Source of the DNA: Cyclaneusma minus
Taxonomy: Eukaryota > Ascomycota > Leotiomycetes > Marthamycetales > Marthamycetaceae
Direction: 5' to 3'
Length of the DNA stretch: 64,000 nt
Assembly (NCBI GenBank): GCA_037179335.1
Contig: JAKZHN010000018.1
Coordinates: 718,329-782,328, forward strand
The notes beneath the pieces were generated by a model. The model saw nothing but the letters and a program-made list of their open reading frames with translations. It was not told the DNA's origin and searched no databases. The translations under genes and the position numbers were made by a program. This document shows positions 1-10,654 of this stretch, in pieces. Within the stretch, counting starts at the first letter, position 1. Every line of letters starts with the position of its first letter.

Positions 1-2782
1 TGGGGAGGATGATTGAGTGCAACAGCATTAGGCGGATGCATACAACGTCAGGAGTCGTCCCTAACACTGGCGTGAATGGCGTTGACACTGTCAGAATGGC
101 TACGAAAAAGGAGAAGCGGAGTTTGTTTTTGTTTACATTTTTTTACGACACGGACAACACACTCATGGCGAGTATCGGGTATTTTCTTTGCTTTTCCGGA
201 TGGGGCTAGCTCGGTGGAACTTGTATGTTATACGTGCGCTTTCTCTTCTGCTCTCTGTTTCAGACTCGCACGGGGCGAGTCTGTCTGGTTTGTTAATTGG
301 GTTGGAACTTGCGCTGCGATCATTCATTAGCTAGGTGTGGGGATCATCATTGCATACATAGCAACCTAATACAAAGCCCTTCTATGTCACACAGTCAGTC
401 CTTTTTCGAACGAGCAAGTGGCGCCTCTTGATTTTGTGCCCCTCAGTTTTGGCGGAGCTGCTGCTCTCGGGTTTGGGGGCTTGTTTTCGACGAACCACGG
501 CTCATCTTCATTTGGATCGACTCGGGTGACTCGGGTCAGGGAGAGTTTGAAGGTCGAACCTGACCGGTCCGGCTTGGTTTTGGATCTTCTGATGATCCGA
601 GCATGCAACAAATACGATTTCGAAACTCCAGCCATGTGGTACAAGTCACATCGAAGGTGCAATGGGGTTGGTTTGAAGTCGGTATATCAAATATATCAAA
701 CTCAATCAGGTTGGGCTGGGCCAAACATCCAACCCCTAGTCGGTATTTAAACTGTGGGAAGTGCTGGTCTTCAAGCATCAGAATGGACAATGGTCCACAG
801 CTTTATAATGTGCGTAGGTAGGTATATATGCGAAATTCTTGAAAATTTCAAATTCTTCGCTTTTTGTTTGGAAGCAAACACAAGCAAATATATAGCAGCG
901 GCTGGACTGGAGCACCAGGCTTCGAACGGCAATTCTGCAGCCGCGTAGGTATGTCCCGTATTGGCGCCTTATGGTAAATACACTCAGGAGGCCAATTTCC
1001 GCAACTTTTGGACAGGACTCCAAAACCCGCGTTCCGCCTTGTCTGGATCTGCATCTTGGGTACTCCTACGAACGGGCCGAACGGCGCAAATTGTCGAGGG
1101 CGAGGTTAGTGTTGGGCCAGTGTTAGGCTATCGCCTATGCCACCAGCGAGACTTTCAGGCTTTCAGGCTTTCGGCTGGATAAAGTGGATTCACTGGTGGT
1201 GCATATGCCAATGGTAGTGCTATGCGGGCTATGCTGCCACCTCCCTCATAGGTATGCTTTAACGAAATCCTCGACAATGGATTCCAGGATCGATCTAGGA
1301 TTTCGAGACAAAACCGATAGGATTATCGCGCCCGACCTTTGGGTGCTGCAGTACTACTTACCCAGAGGACTCGACATTGATGAGCCAGGCTTCGTATCCA
1401 TCTCCTCGCTGATCCCGCAATCGATGAAAAAATAAATACCTGAACAAAGCTTTCCGATCAACGGTCGGATTTAGTGGATTTACGCATAACGACCGCGCAA
1501 TTCGTTCGCAAGCCGAAAAAAGATCCCGATTGTCGTCATCTTATGGTGACACTTGGGGAAAGGGGCCTGCACGCTGCGGCTCAGAAACTCGTTGGAGAAC
1601 GGGAGAAAATGTGTTGAATGAAGCTCGATTTGGATGATTACCTCGGTCGACGTGCGCCTCTATAGGTAGGTATCATAAATACATCTTGGTAAATCGCTTG
1701 TAAATCTTCTTCATTTCCTCGATTTAGAGAATGGGAAAGATAGTATTGCGAATTTGATGGCTACCTAGAATGAAGCCGAAGATGAGGATTCGAGGCCGGC
1801 GCAAACTATGCAGACAATGTCATTTTTCATGAAGCCGGAGATGAGGATTCCGCTCCCCTGCCAGCAGTGTCAGAGCATCTGTACACCTGCGTGAAGGAAA
1901 ACAAAAACACATCACCGGCTTCGGGATGTCGTGTTCGGAAAATGTAAGAATGGGTGATGTGCTGCTGCCTGCGTCCTGCTAGGCTAGACTCCTCGCCTTT
2001 TGCAGACGTAGGTATGTATCATGTAACACTAGCTAATAACAGGTGGATAGAACGATAAGTCGTAGTCAAATGGACCGAAAGGGGGTTTCCGATGTACCAA
2101 GATGGCAACGGTACTCTTCCTCATGCGGTTGATGGCAAAGGTACTCCGACTCCTGCCCATGCCCAGTCTGATTTGTCGCCGCGGACACAGGCGCTGCGAT
2201 AGGGGGATGCGGCCTTCTCAAACCGAGCACTGTCAGACTTGCTATAACAGCCGAGACACTGTCAGGTCTTCCAGTTGGCAGTCAGCGCAATGTCGTTGCT
2301 CATGCACAGGTCTTTGCAAGACATGTATTTTGCCTGGTAAGGTTTGGATTTTATTATACAGGTATCAGAATGTTGTAACACCTATGCTAACTCTTTGGTA
2401 TAGATTTGACGTTAGCACTCGTCTCGGTGGCAAAACCAGAACTCGGTCACAGCTTCTACAAAAGTAACCTAGTCCTTGTAACTGCCCGAGTCCGTTGAAC
2501 ATCATGTGTTGACAAGGGCTCTACGCAGGCCGGCGGCAAGGGACGAAAGGCCGGCAAGAGCGCAAAGAACCTTTAAGCTTCAGACGCGGTATGTTACATT
2601 CCCCTGAACCACGTCAGACGTCTCTCGCCGCTAACACCACGTCTCTCAGGCATTGCTCGTTACTTACGAGGACAAATGGTACGCGGTAGCGCGTTGCTTT
2701 CACGGGTTTGATAATCCCGGCGGGCACATTGGGCCTGCGTTGTTGATATACATCACTCCTCTTTCTAGCCTGGGCTCGCCTC
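1..2782. other. No gene recognised; recurrent TAGGTA motifs
   Basis: Only short, overlapping open frames without recognisable protein character are present. The motif TAGGTA, usually extended to TAGGTAGGTAT or TAGGTATG, occurs at about 814, 944, 1246, 1662 and 2008, far more often than in the rest of the window. I see no transposon protein or RNA gene here. Confidence 0.5.
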
Positions 2783-2811
2783 AAAAAAAAAAAAAAAAAA
2801 AAAAAAAAAAA
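2783..2811 (+). repeat. A29 homopolymer run
   Basis: A run of 29 consecutive A residues follows CTCGCCTC and is followed by CAATAACAAG. Such a run could be the poly(A) tail of a retroposed sequence, but I found no target duplication or upstream coding segment that would prove it. Confidence 0.9.
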
Positions 2812-3715
2812 CAATAACAAGTCAGCACAAGACGGACGGTCCAAGAACATAGTGTGACGACGAGCGACACCCGATGTCCCAATTAGCGACCCGGCGAAGA
2901 CGGAAAACCCATTGCGAAGCAATTCAACCCCACCGGGCCAGGCTACCGATACAAGAGTCTTGAGCTTGTTTGCCTCATCGAGACTTCACTCAAGTTGTCT
3001 GGAGCTCCGATTTAGTTCAATTTAGCAAGTTTCCTGTATGCTATCTGAATAAAGAGTCAACGGAAACTAACACTTGCTGTCCTAGGGGCTGTGCTTCCTA
3101 GCCATGCTTGATCTGAACAGTGTACGGCGGCTGGAATATCGGGCTTCCAGGTGTAAAACCTTCTGCTTCTGGCCTTGTTATTAGTATTGGTACCTCACTC
3201 AGTATGCGCCTTCGGCACATAACAGTCAGCCAGTCTCCCGACGCCGCTGATCATGGTACACCTCAAAAGTCCAATGCAATATCGCGGATTCGACGGATGT
3301 CCTTTTGCAAGTCTGGCAAAGAGACTCACAGTTAAGTACAGCTCACACGGAGCGCCTTTGAATGGCAGTTTCTGTGTCTGAAATTGTCCCGTGATCCCCA
3401 ACTCGAGATTAGCGGCAAAGAGGTACTGCCTTTTATATCAAAGTGGATCCACAGAATGTCACTCAAATTACCATCGTCTGCCTTTGCCGGCGATGGACGA
3501 GTGATGACGCCACAAGAAGCAAATATGACGGAGGTCCAAAGACGCCGATGTCTATAGGTACGGATGTCTACCGGGGATGCATGGCCATCTCGCGTCGGTT
3601 CTATCGGGTTGGGATTCAGGACCCTGATGATCTGATTACCTCAATTTGTCCAGTAAGTCATTTCGTGCCACAGCTTGTCCTTTGAGAGAGTAGCGAAGCT
3701 AACATCGAGAAGACA

Positions 3716-3856
3716 GTCCCGATCTTTCCACAAACGAGTACCTTTGTTGTTCAAAACGGGGATTGCGAACGCACACAGTTTCCCCTCGCCGTAGGTTATG
3801 CTGTCACCCTTCACAAAAGCCAGGGTATGACGCTGAGAAAGGTAGTGCTTGGATGA
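3716..3856 (+). mobile_element. PIF1/Helitron helicase C-terminal fragment
   Basis: Reading from 3716 to the TGA at 3854-3856 gives a short peptide containing FPLAVGYAVTLHKSQGMTL. This matches the helicase motif near the C-terminus of PIF1-type SF1 helicases, where the pattern is [IV]xYAxTxHKSQG.TL. Such isolated PIF1 segments in fungal intergenic DNA normally come from Helitron transposons or their relics. No ATP-binding Walker A motif lies upstream in any frame I examined, so this is a fragment. It could also derive from a host PIF1 copy, but the neighbouring Helitron-like segment argues against that. Confidence 0.65.
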
Positions 3857-4134
3857 ACCGGTGCGTGCCGGAGATGACCTTTGGGTGGTTAGCAAACACA
3901 GATGTCCAACCATGCACTGGGACACATCTCTTGGTCGAATATGCCTCCAAGTACTGCTCTAAACCCGAAAGGGAGTCGAAATCGTACTTGGAGATGGCAG
4001 CCGGTAGAGGTCCGCGCAATGATTTGGTGGATGTTATGGAAATAGGGGCCATTGCATTTGGTGACCGCGAGATTAATAAAGCGTATGACTCAATGGCCCA
4101 TAATACGAAGTTACCATCGAGTTTTCTGTAATGA
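3853..4134 (+). mobile_element. Helitron-like Rep/helicase linker fragment
   Basis: A second reading frame overlaps the end of the PIF1 fragment and contains WLANTDVQPCTGTHL, then EYASKYCSKPE. This resembles the conserved segment between the Rep-like and PIF1 domains of Helitron proteins, where W-[RL]-x-N-x-D-[IV] is followed by Y-x-x-K-Y-x-[ST]-K-x-E. In an intact element this segment comes before the helicase domain; here it follows the helicase motif, in another frame, so the pieces are scrambled. No 5' TC or 3' CTRR hairpin end was identified. Confidence 0.55.
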
Positions 4135-4758
4135 TGGTCAGATGTGGCGTACTTACAGTGGCAAGTCTGTTAATAAAGCGTGGGCAAGGGGGGAACCCTC
4201 GACGGCATTGAGATATGATTTTTGATGCTCTATAATCAACAGAGAGACATTACAAGTGATGAACAGGCGGAGAGAAGATAGAAGGTAGGCGGCAGGAGGA
4301 TATCAACGACTCGGAGGTGAGAAGGAAAGCATATGTGTTGAGCTATACCATGCAGGACTAAGCCCCTTTCAGCTCTTTATGTTAGAGTGTGACAAAGGCC
4401 TTTGGCAAGCTAGCCTCTCTTGGAGCATACAAGCTCCTCCTTAGCTAGACCTACCCAATATATGCTCTTTCGTCCCTACTCAACAGTATGTGAAAGCAAA
4501 TTTTGAAAAGGAGAGAATATTGAACGTAGAAGCTAGAAGTGCGGTTGGGGATAGAACCGGAAAAGTGATACAGAATTGAGCGGGCCAATCGCCTCGAAGC
4601 GAATAAAAACCGCGACCCAAAACCCCGCTACTCGAAATAGGCGAGCTGCTAGCGCAGATCTCTCGGAATATAAACACACAACTCAATCCAAGATCCACTC
4701 GTCTCCCTGCACTTTGCGATTCTGATTTTCGAACCCCGTCATACAACGACAGTTCACG

Positions 4759-6843
4759 ATGAACTCCAATCAAGTTGCACTCGCGCTCAACTCGATCGTC
4801 TTTCGCCTCCTCCAATCTGACGATTTCTACCTTCTACAGCGCAATAGCAATGCACTCCTCTACGTCTTCGAATCTACCACAGCCGCGTTCAGCGCAGTCC
4901 TCCCCAAGCAGAGCCACTCCACCACCAGCAAGGCGCGCCAATCTTCTTTGCTCTTCTTGCAAGCTGCCTGTGGTACCAGAGCGGTATTCACGATGTCCTC
5001 GGCCGATTGAGCAAGACACCGATCACCGAAGCAGTGCGCATGGCAGAGCCTTCGGCCTTGACCCTTAGCAAACATGAAACGGAAGTTGGAGGAGCATTGC
5101 TTGACAGCTGAGTTCGAGCGTCATACCAAGACGCTGAACGATTCGATCGCCAATGTTGCACTCGCGCACAAAGAATCGGACCAAGGCATCCGCGCCTTGC
5201 TAGGCGATGTCCCGACCCAAAGATACGTTAAGGAGCAAGTGGATGGCTTGAAGACAGCAAATACGGATAATATCACGACGGACTTGCAAACTACTCGATC
5301 GACAATCTTGCTGTCTCGTTGAAAAAATCAGACCAAGGCGTTCGCGGTCTTCTCGGCGAACTCGCTACCAAAAGTGATGTTCGAGAGCGAGCGGATAGCC
5401 GAAATCACAAGCAATTGAGAGCACCAACCATCTGCAGGAGTCGATGAACAACCTTGCTATCTTAACGAGGGACTCACCTCAGGGCTGCCGCACTCTTCTT
5501 GACGATCTTCGTACCAAGAGCGACTTCCAAGACCAGGTTCACGGGTCGAAAACAACGCAGATGAATCAGAGAACGGCGCACTTGGGTGACGCTATCGTGA
5601 ACGCCAGACCGAAGAGTATGCCCAAGGATGGCAAGTCCAGCACTCCGGGTGGCCAAAAGGGCTTGACTAGCAAAGAGAAAGCCAACGTCGTGCATGCCAA
5701 GAACAACAAGTCCAGCACCCAGAGTAGCCAGAAGAAGAGCTTGACTAGCAAAGAGAAAGCAAGCGTTGGGCAGACTAAAAACAGTAGTGCTGCTAAGCTT
5801 GATAACGCACTCCCTGCTCCTACTACCTACTCCGCCCCATCGGTCAAACCTGCTCAGAATATCACTTCTGCACAGGCCACTAGTCCTCAACCCATCTGAC
5901 TTCAGTTTCTAGCATTTCGCCAGCTCATTCTCAAGCTGCCAACACGTTGCCGGCTACTACTGCCGACAAGTCGTCTGTTACCGCCGCCAAAGGCTCGTCA
6001 ACTTCTGCTCCCAGCAGTTCTTCCGCCTCGACCAACAACTCGTCTACTTCTGCTCTTAAACAATCCATGTTCGCAAATAGACGCCAACATTGAACAAGGT
6101 GTCGTCTACGGCCAAGGAGAAGCATTCTACTCCAATATCCGTGAAACTGGCCGCAGCGACATACATACCCACCACCTCTCTCCATGCGGTGCCTCGGTCG
6201 TTCACAAGACCATGGTGAAATCAGCGCAGAGGAACGGAAAAGATGTCCCAATGCAAGCTTACACGCTTCATGACCTGATACACATCGAGATTTGGTACGA
6301 GAACAAGGCGCCAGCGCATGTCTTCCGCACATTGTGTTTCTGCCCGGTCCCTACAACGTTCATGCCCATGGTGTTGTTAGCAGGCCTCTCCGGTACTCCT
6401 AAAGAGTTCGCACCCCGACCATGTCGTCAAGCCTTTCCGCCACGGCCAAAGGGGTCTCGACAAGAGAGGTTGTCCAAAATCAACTTCGAGACGCTCCATG
6501 CTATTTCCCGCAGCTAGACCAGGTTCTTTTGTACGAGTACTGCCCTGGCTTCCTGGAGAGTGGGAACGGAGTCGACAATCGAACCGACGTAGCTTCTCCC
6601 TCTGGAAGGGGCTACTGTATAGATGCCATCATATCGTCATCTTTTTTCTTTCCTCGTCCTTCCTCCCTACAGACTACAGAGGCGAGGCTTTCATTCCGGA
6701 CGAGAAGAAGCACAGTGAATCTCTCAAGAAGACTGGCTGGGAGAAGAGCTATCTCGGCATCAAGATTTCCGAAGCCAACCGCGGCTACGGGGCGTCGGAC
6801 CATCGTCTCGCACCCTATCTTTAGCAGAATGACGAGAAGATGA
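4759..6843 (+). pseudogene. Broken gene with internal repeats, function unknown
   Basis: A TATAAA-like box near 4669 precedes a run of partial reading frames that look coding but are interrupted by frameshifts and stops. Pieces at 5074-5322, 5292-5450 and 5444-5899 each hold a version of one unit with SDQG-[IV]-R-x-LL and TKSD. The 5444-5899 frame also carries two LTSKEKA motifs in a Lys/Ser-rich stretch. Further pieces at about 6070-6520 and 6650-6823 would need splicing or frame repair to join; a plausible intron lies near 6618-6680. I do not recognise the family. Repeat expansion followed by decay fits best, but a multi-intron live gene cannot be excluded without RNA data. Confidence 0.45.
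5140..5555 (+). repeat. Three diverged ~150 bp tandem units
   Basis: Units begin near 5140, 5292 and 5441, a period of 149-152 bp. They encode related peptides: DSIANVALAHKESDQGIRALL, then SIDNLAVSLKKSDQGVRGLL, then SMNNLAILTRDSPQGCRTLL, each followed after a few residues by a lysine/aspartate-containing stretch (TKSD in units 2 and 3). The units lie in different frames because of small indels, so the array has decayed at DNA level. Confidence 0.7.
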
Positions 6844-7250
6844 GTCCTGAGACGAAGCAGGTACAGGCAAAGAAGCTGCAGGAGTTGAAGAAGAAGCTGC
6901 GTGAGAAGAAGAAGCTGCAGAAAGAGACGAAGAAGAAGAAGTTGCAGGAAGGTTCAAGCTTGGTAGGTTCCTTGGGCACGGCGATCAAGCAGCACGGGAA
7001 GATGATCAATTTCGATCTGGCGCATGAAGATTGGACTTCTGAGATGCTACACAAAAAAGGTGCCATCGAGGCCGAAAAAGGACTTGGATAAAGGCTACCT
7101 ATCTCGGCATCAAGATCTCGGAAGCCAACCGCGGCTAGGGAGAGTCGGATGAGCGTCTCGCATCCTATCTTCAGGAAGACAATAAGAAGATGAGTCTTGA
7201 GATGAAGAAGCTGCAGGAGTTGAAAAAGATGCTGCGGGAGGCCATAGAAG
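6740..7250 (+). repeat. Duplicated block encoding YLGIKISEANRG
   Basis: The stretch at about 6748-6920 recurs at about 7096-7245. Both copies encode YLGIKISEANRG, then a Ser-Asp-containing segment and MSxEMKKLQELKK-type helical sequence. The first copy has a stop where the second reads SYLQEDNKK, and the second has a TAG directly after ANRG. Each copy is broken at a different place, indicating duplication followed by independent decay. Confidence 0.75.
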
Positions 7251-9085
7251 AATCTCGAGGAGGAACCTTGAGTTCGCCCTCAACTCTCCCCGGCCATAGT
7301 CCGTGGACAAGAGTCATTGTAAAAATCGTCCACCGCCAACACAAAAATCAATCAATCAATCAATCAAAAAAAAAAGTCGAAAGCCCCATTCTCACTTTTC
7401 TCCAGCTCCCAATGAACCAATGTACAACGAACAATATCAAACTAGCAAATGCGAGACCAGCTCGAAAGCAACAGATTCCCCAAACTGAACCGAGTCGATA
7501 ACCAGGAGACCCAAATCTCGTGGTTCAAAAGAACCTGGAATCCTTGGGCTAGCTCCGAGCCTCCTCATTCCGGTCTGAAGTTTCTCGTCCTCACAGCCAC
7601 AGTGCCCAAGCAACTTGCTTGGCGAACTACTAAGCGTCAACAAGCCTGATGCTCCCCAGAAGAAACAGAATGCTTAAGCTTCGAAGCCATTGCTTCAACT
7701 TTCTCAAGCGTTTCATTACATGTATTTCCCCCCAAAGTCGACGTGCGTTGAAAACGTGAAGCACGCCGCCCCGAAGCACAACCAGCTAAGCTTTCCCCAG
7801 CCCCCCAATCCCCATACCAGCATCACCTAGTCTTTTGCGCTCTGGTAACCTCAGCGTGCCTGCGCCTTTACCTCCCTTTCCCATTTCACTTCCACGCTTC
7901 CTTACTTTCTCCGTACCACCTAATCAAAAATCTTCTACTTCTCTTCTCTTCAGTTTTCACATGTCTGCACTTGCACGGAAAATAACTTACCCTTTGCAAC
8001 ATTGAATCCCCGCTGCAGTCAATGCCAGCAAAGATTGCCATCCCCATGCGCCCTTTAAACCGTTCCCTAGATTACTGATCAGATTGAGCTTCCACAAGTC
8101 GCATCAATGTCAGAAAAGGCAGGCTGGCAGCTAGGGTACCCCCCAAATCCATCTACATATCTGCATCTGCACCAGGGTTCGCGTGGTGAGCGTGGGGCGT
8201 GGGGGGCGTGGGGGGCGTGGGGGTTTATTAATCATTGTCTAGGTATTGAAGCACGGAAAGGCTACAAAGCGCGACATATGCAGGCTTGCAGCCGCTACGG
8301 CCGGGAATCTCCCATCGCGGCGGGCTGGCGTTGCTGGATGCCCGTTCTCGGAGTTATGGCCGATATCGCAAGTCGGGCAGCTTTGAGGCTGGCTTTGGAA
8401 TTGAGGGAAATAGAATAAGGTACTTGTAAGTTGTAGGTATCCCGCACGGCTTTCGTGAAGTCGAGAGGATGGATGCGCCTAGACACGGATAGCAAATATC
8501 GGAGTGAGAAATAGGGAATCAGCAGGTGAGAATGGAGAGCGTTTGGAACAGTGGGGACGATTCGCGTGTATGTTGCTGGGATTGCTGGTAGGTAGATGAA
8601 GAGAATGGCTTTGTTTGCTGGGATGCGGTGACTCGGGTACTGACTGATGAGAGAAAGAAGATTGTGAACAGTGAGTGAGACATTTTGCTGTGTGAGCACG
8701 AGCAAGTAGGCTAGTAGCGCTTCTTTGCTTGATCTGCGAGCCCTTTTGACAAGTAATCATAGCATGCGCGTACTTTTTGGATAGCTTTGAAGGGCTAGCA
8801 GCTCGAGGAATGGCATTATGGCAAAGGACGAAAACTGCATGGTAGTAGCGGAGTTTGGTTCTACTTCCTCGCTCCAGCTCAACTGCCTATGTTCTATCGT
8901 ATCTCCACCACCTACTTTTGGTTCTAGGTCCCGCTTTTCTCGATGCGAGCTCTCACTTTATGCAATGACATCTATGTATGCTCCGTCTAAACATGCACCC
9001 ATATGCTCTTCTCATCTAGGATCTCTTCTCCGAAGGCGGAAGTGCTCGCTTGAGCATTCAAAGCTTATAGCGTCTCAGTGTCTTC
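7251..9085. other. Gene-poor intergenic stretch
   Basis: No credible exon was seen. A G-rich tandem of GTGGGGGGC-type units lies at about 8187-8223, and TAGGTA motifs occur near 8241, 8437 and 8590. The last part is the 3' flank of the Gig1-like gene. Confidence 0.5.
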
Positions 9086-10654
9086 TTACACTCTTTTGCT
9101 GTAAGGGATATCACCATTCGTAACCTTTGCTATGAACTCCGGATTCGGATCGTAGAGCATGACGTGGAAATGCTCAATAGCATGGACGCTCTTGAGCGAC
9201 TTCCAGTTCTTGAACCAAATGATCTGTTTCCATAATATCAGTAGTAGTTGCTAGAGCTTGCAAAAAACTGACAAAAGAATACGCAGTAGTGGGTCGCAGT
9301 CGTTAAAGCAAAAAGAAGTAGCAATGAGTCGAGTCGTGCTCGTGGTAGTCATTGGTGTTCAAACGGAATGTTTTCCGTATTGCCAGGATCCACAAGCATA
9401 GGAGCCATCTCCGAGGCATATGTCGAAGAAACATAGAGTCAAGACGTCGATCACCAGACCAAGAAACCTTGCTTGGCTTGTGAAGGTTTAGGTGGAGCGG
9501 ATCGCCAAGCTTGAACAAGGCGAGGTTCCCCAGGTTTGCTTCCCCACACGTGAATGAATCGAAGACATCGAAGACGCGAAGAAACAGCCTCACTCTTCTG
9601 TAATGTCCGGTTCAAGCAGATCCCGAATATCACCACATCCTGGCAACTTGGCTTTGTGGTGATAATCGTCCAGGTTGAATAACCCGGGGAAGTCGAAATG
9701 ACGTGCAAAATTTGAAAATGAAGCTAATAACAAGGATTCGCTGCACGCACTCATTCCAGTCCGGATATTCGACCACGGGCTCGCAAAGGCCGCATAGACG
9801 GTCCCAAGCAGCTGGTCACTCGCCCAGTCAACCCTTGGCGTTTATGCGTCCAATATTGCTAATAACAAACAAAAATTGCAAACGTCATGACCCAAATAAC
9901 AGGAAACAAAATTGAAAAACGCACTCACGTCATCTTTCGGCATCCCACCAGCCCTCACAAACTTCTCCTCCACAAACCCCTCAATCTCCCTCCTCGCCTC
10001 CTCCGTCAAATCCCCAATAGGACTCTCCGGATCCTCTTCCAGCTCAAACTTCGTCCACACGACGAGATGCACAATCTTTTCTTCAATGCCATATGGCCAG
10101 TCGTTGTAGAGGATTTTCCAGTTGGAAGGATCTTCGAACTTGTTGATCCTGTTGTCACCTGACCCAACCTTGCTTTCTTCCCCTGAGTCGACTTCCGTCT
10201 TACCATTCCCTGATTCTGGAGCGGTATCTTTCACCCCATTCTCCATTTTCAAATCATCCCAGCCTAGACGCTTAGTTTTGATGAATTGCAACACACTCCC
10301 ATACTCCTTTTTCAAGTTCCAGCAAAACTCCAAATAGCGTCGCAATTCACTCGGTCTGCGCTGGAAGAGCTGTAGTTGATTTCTGGCAATGATGTCTTTG
10401 ACGATCGGCCATGTTTGGATGGGATATTGCGAGTCGGGAGTAGAGAGAATGCCGATGTCTTTGGGGTTGCAGTTGGCTAGGAAATCGGGTGGGGAAACAG
10501 TGTGGAGAGAAGGGGGGATGTGCTGGTTGTAGTAGGCGGTTGGGTCTGGGGTAGCGTGAGAGGCATATGGGGCGGATGGGGGCGATGTGGAGGATGGGGT
10601 AGCATCGGCGTTCGGGCTATGGGTTGAGGTCATGTCTGGGGTCGATGTGGTCAT
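9086..10654 (-). CDS. Gig1-like protein, DUF3605 family
   Basis: Two exons, 10654-9929 and 9223-9086, give a protein of about 287 residues. The body carries the DUF3605 signature: W-K-I-L-YNDWPYG, then KIVHLVVWTKFELE, and after the splice WFKNWKSLKSV and EHFHVMLYDP. The family is named after Candida albicans GIG1, induced by N-acetylglucosamine; its biochemical role is not established. The N-terminal ~85 residues are Ser/Thr/Pro-rich. I chose the ATG at 10654-10652 (context GTCACCATGA) over the upstream in-frame Met at 10930, because the extra segment has no family character. The joining intron, 9928-9224, starts GTGAGT and ends ACAG, and is unusually long at 705 nt. Downstream and upstream intergenic spaces are large. 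Confidence 0.85.

Noticed and set aside
4700..4745. GGTTCGAA-like B-box on the minus strand, considered for a tRNA
   Set aside because: No matching T-stem, acceptor stem or A-box nearby; other GTTCGA sites in the window fail likewise.
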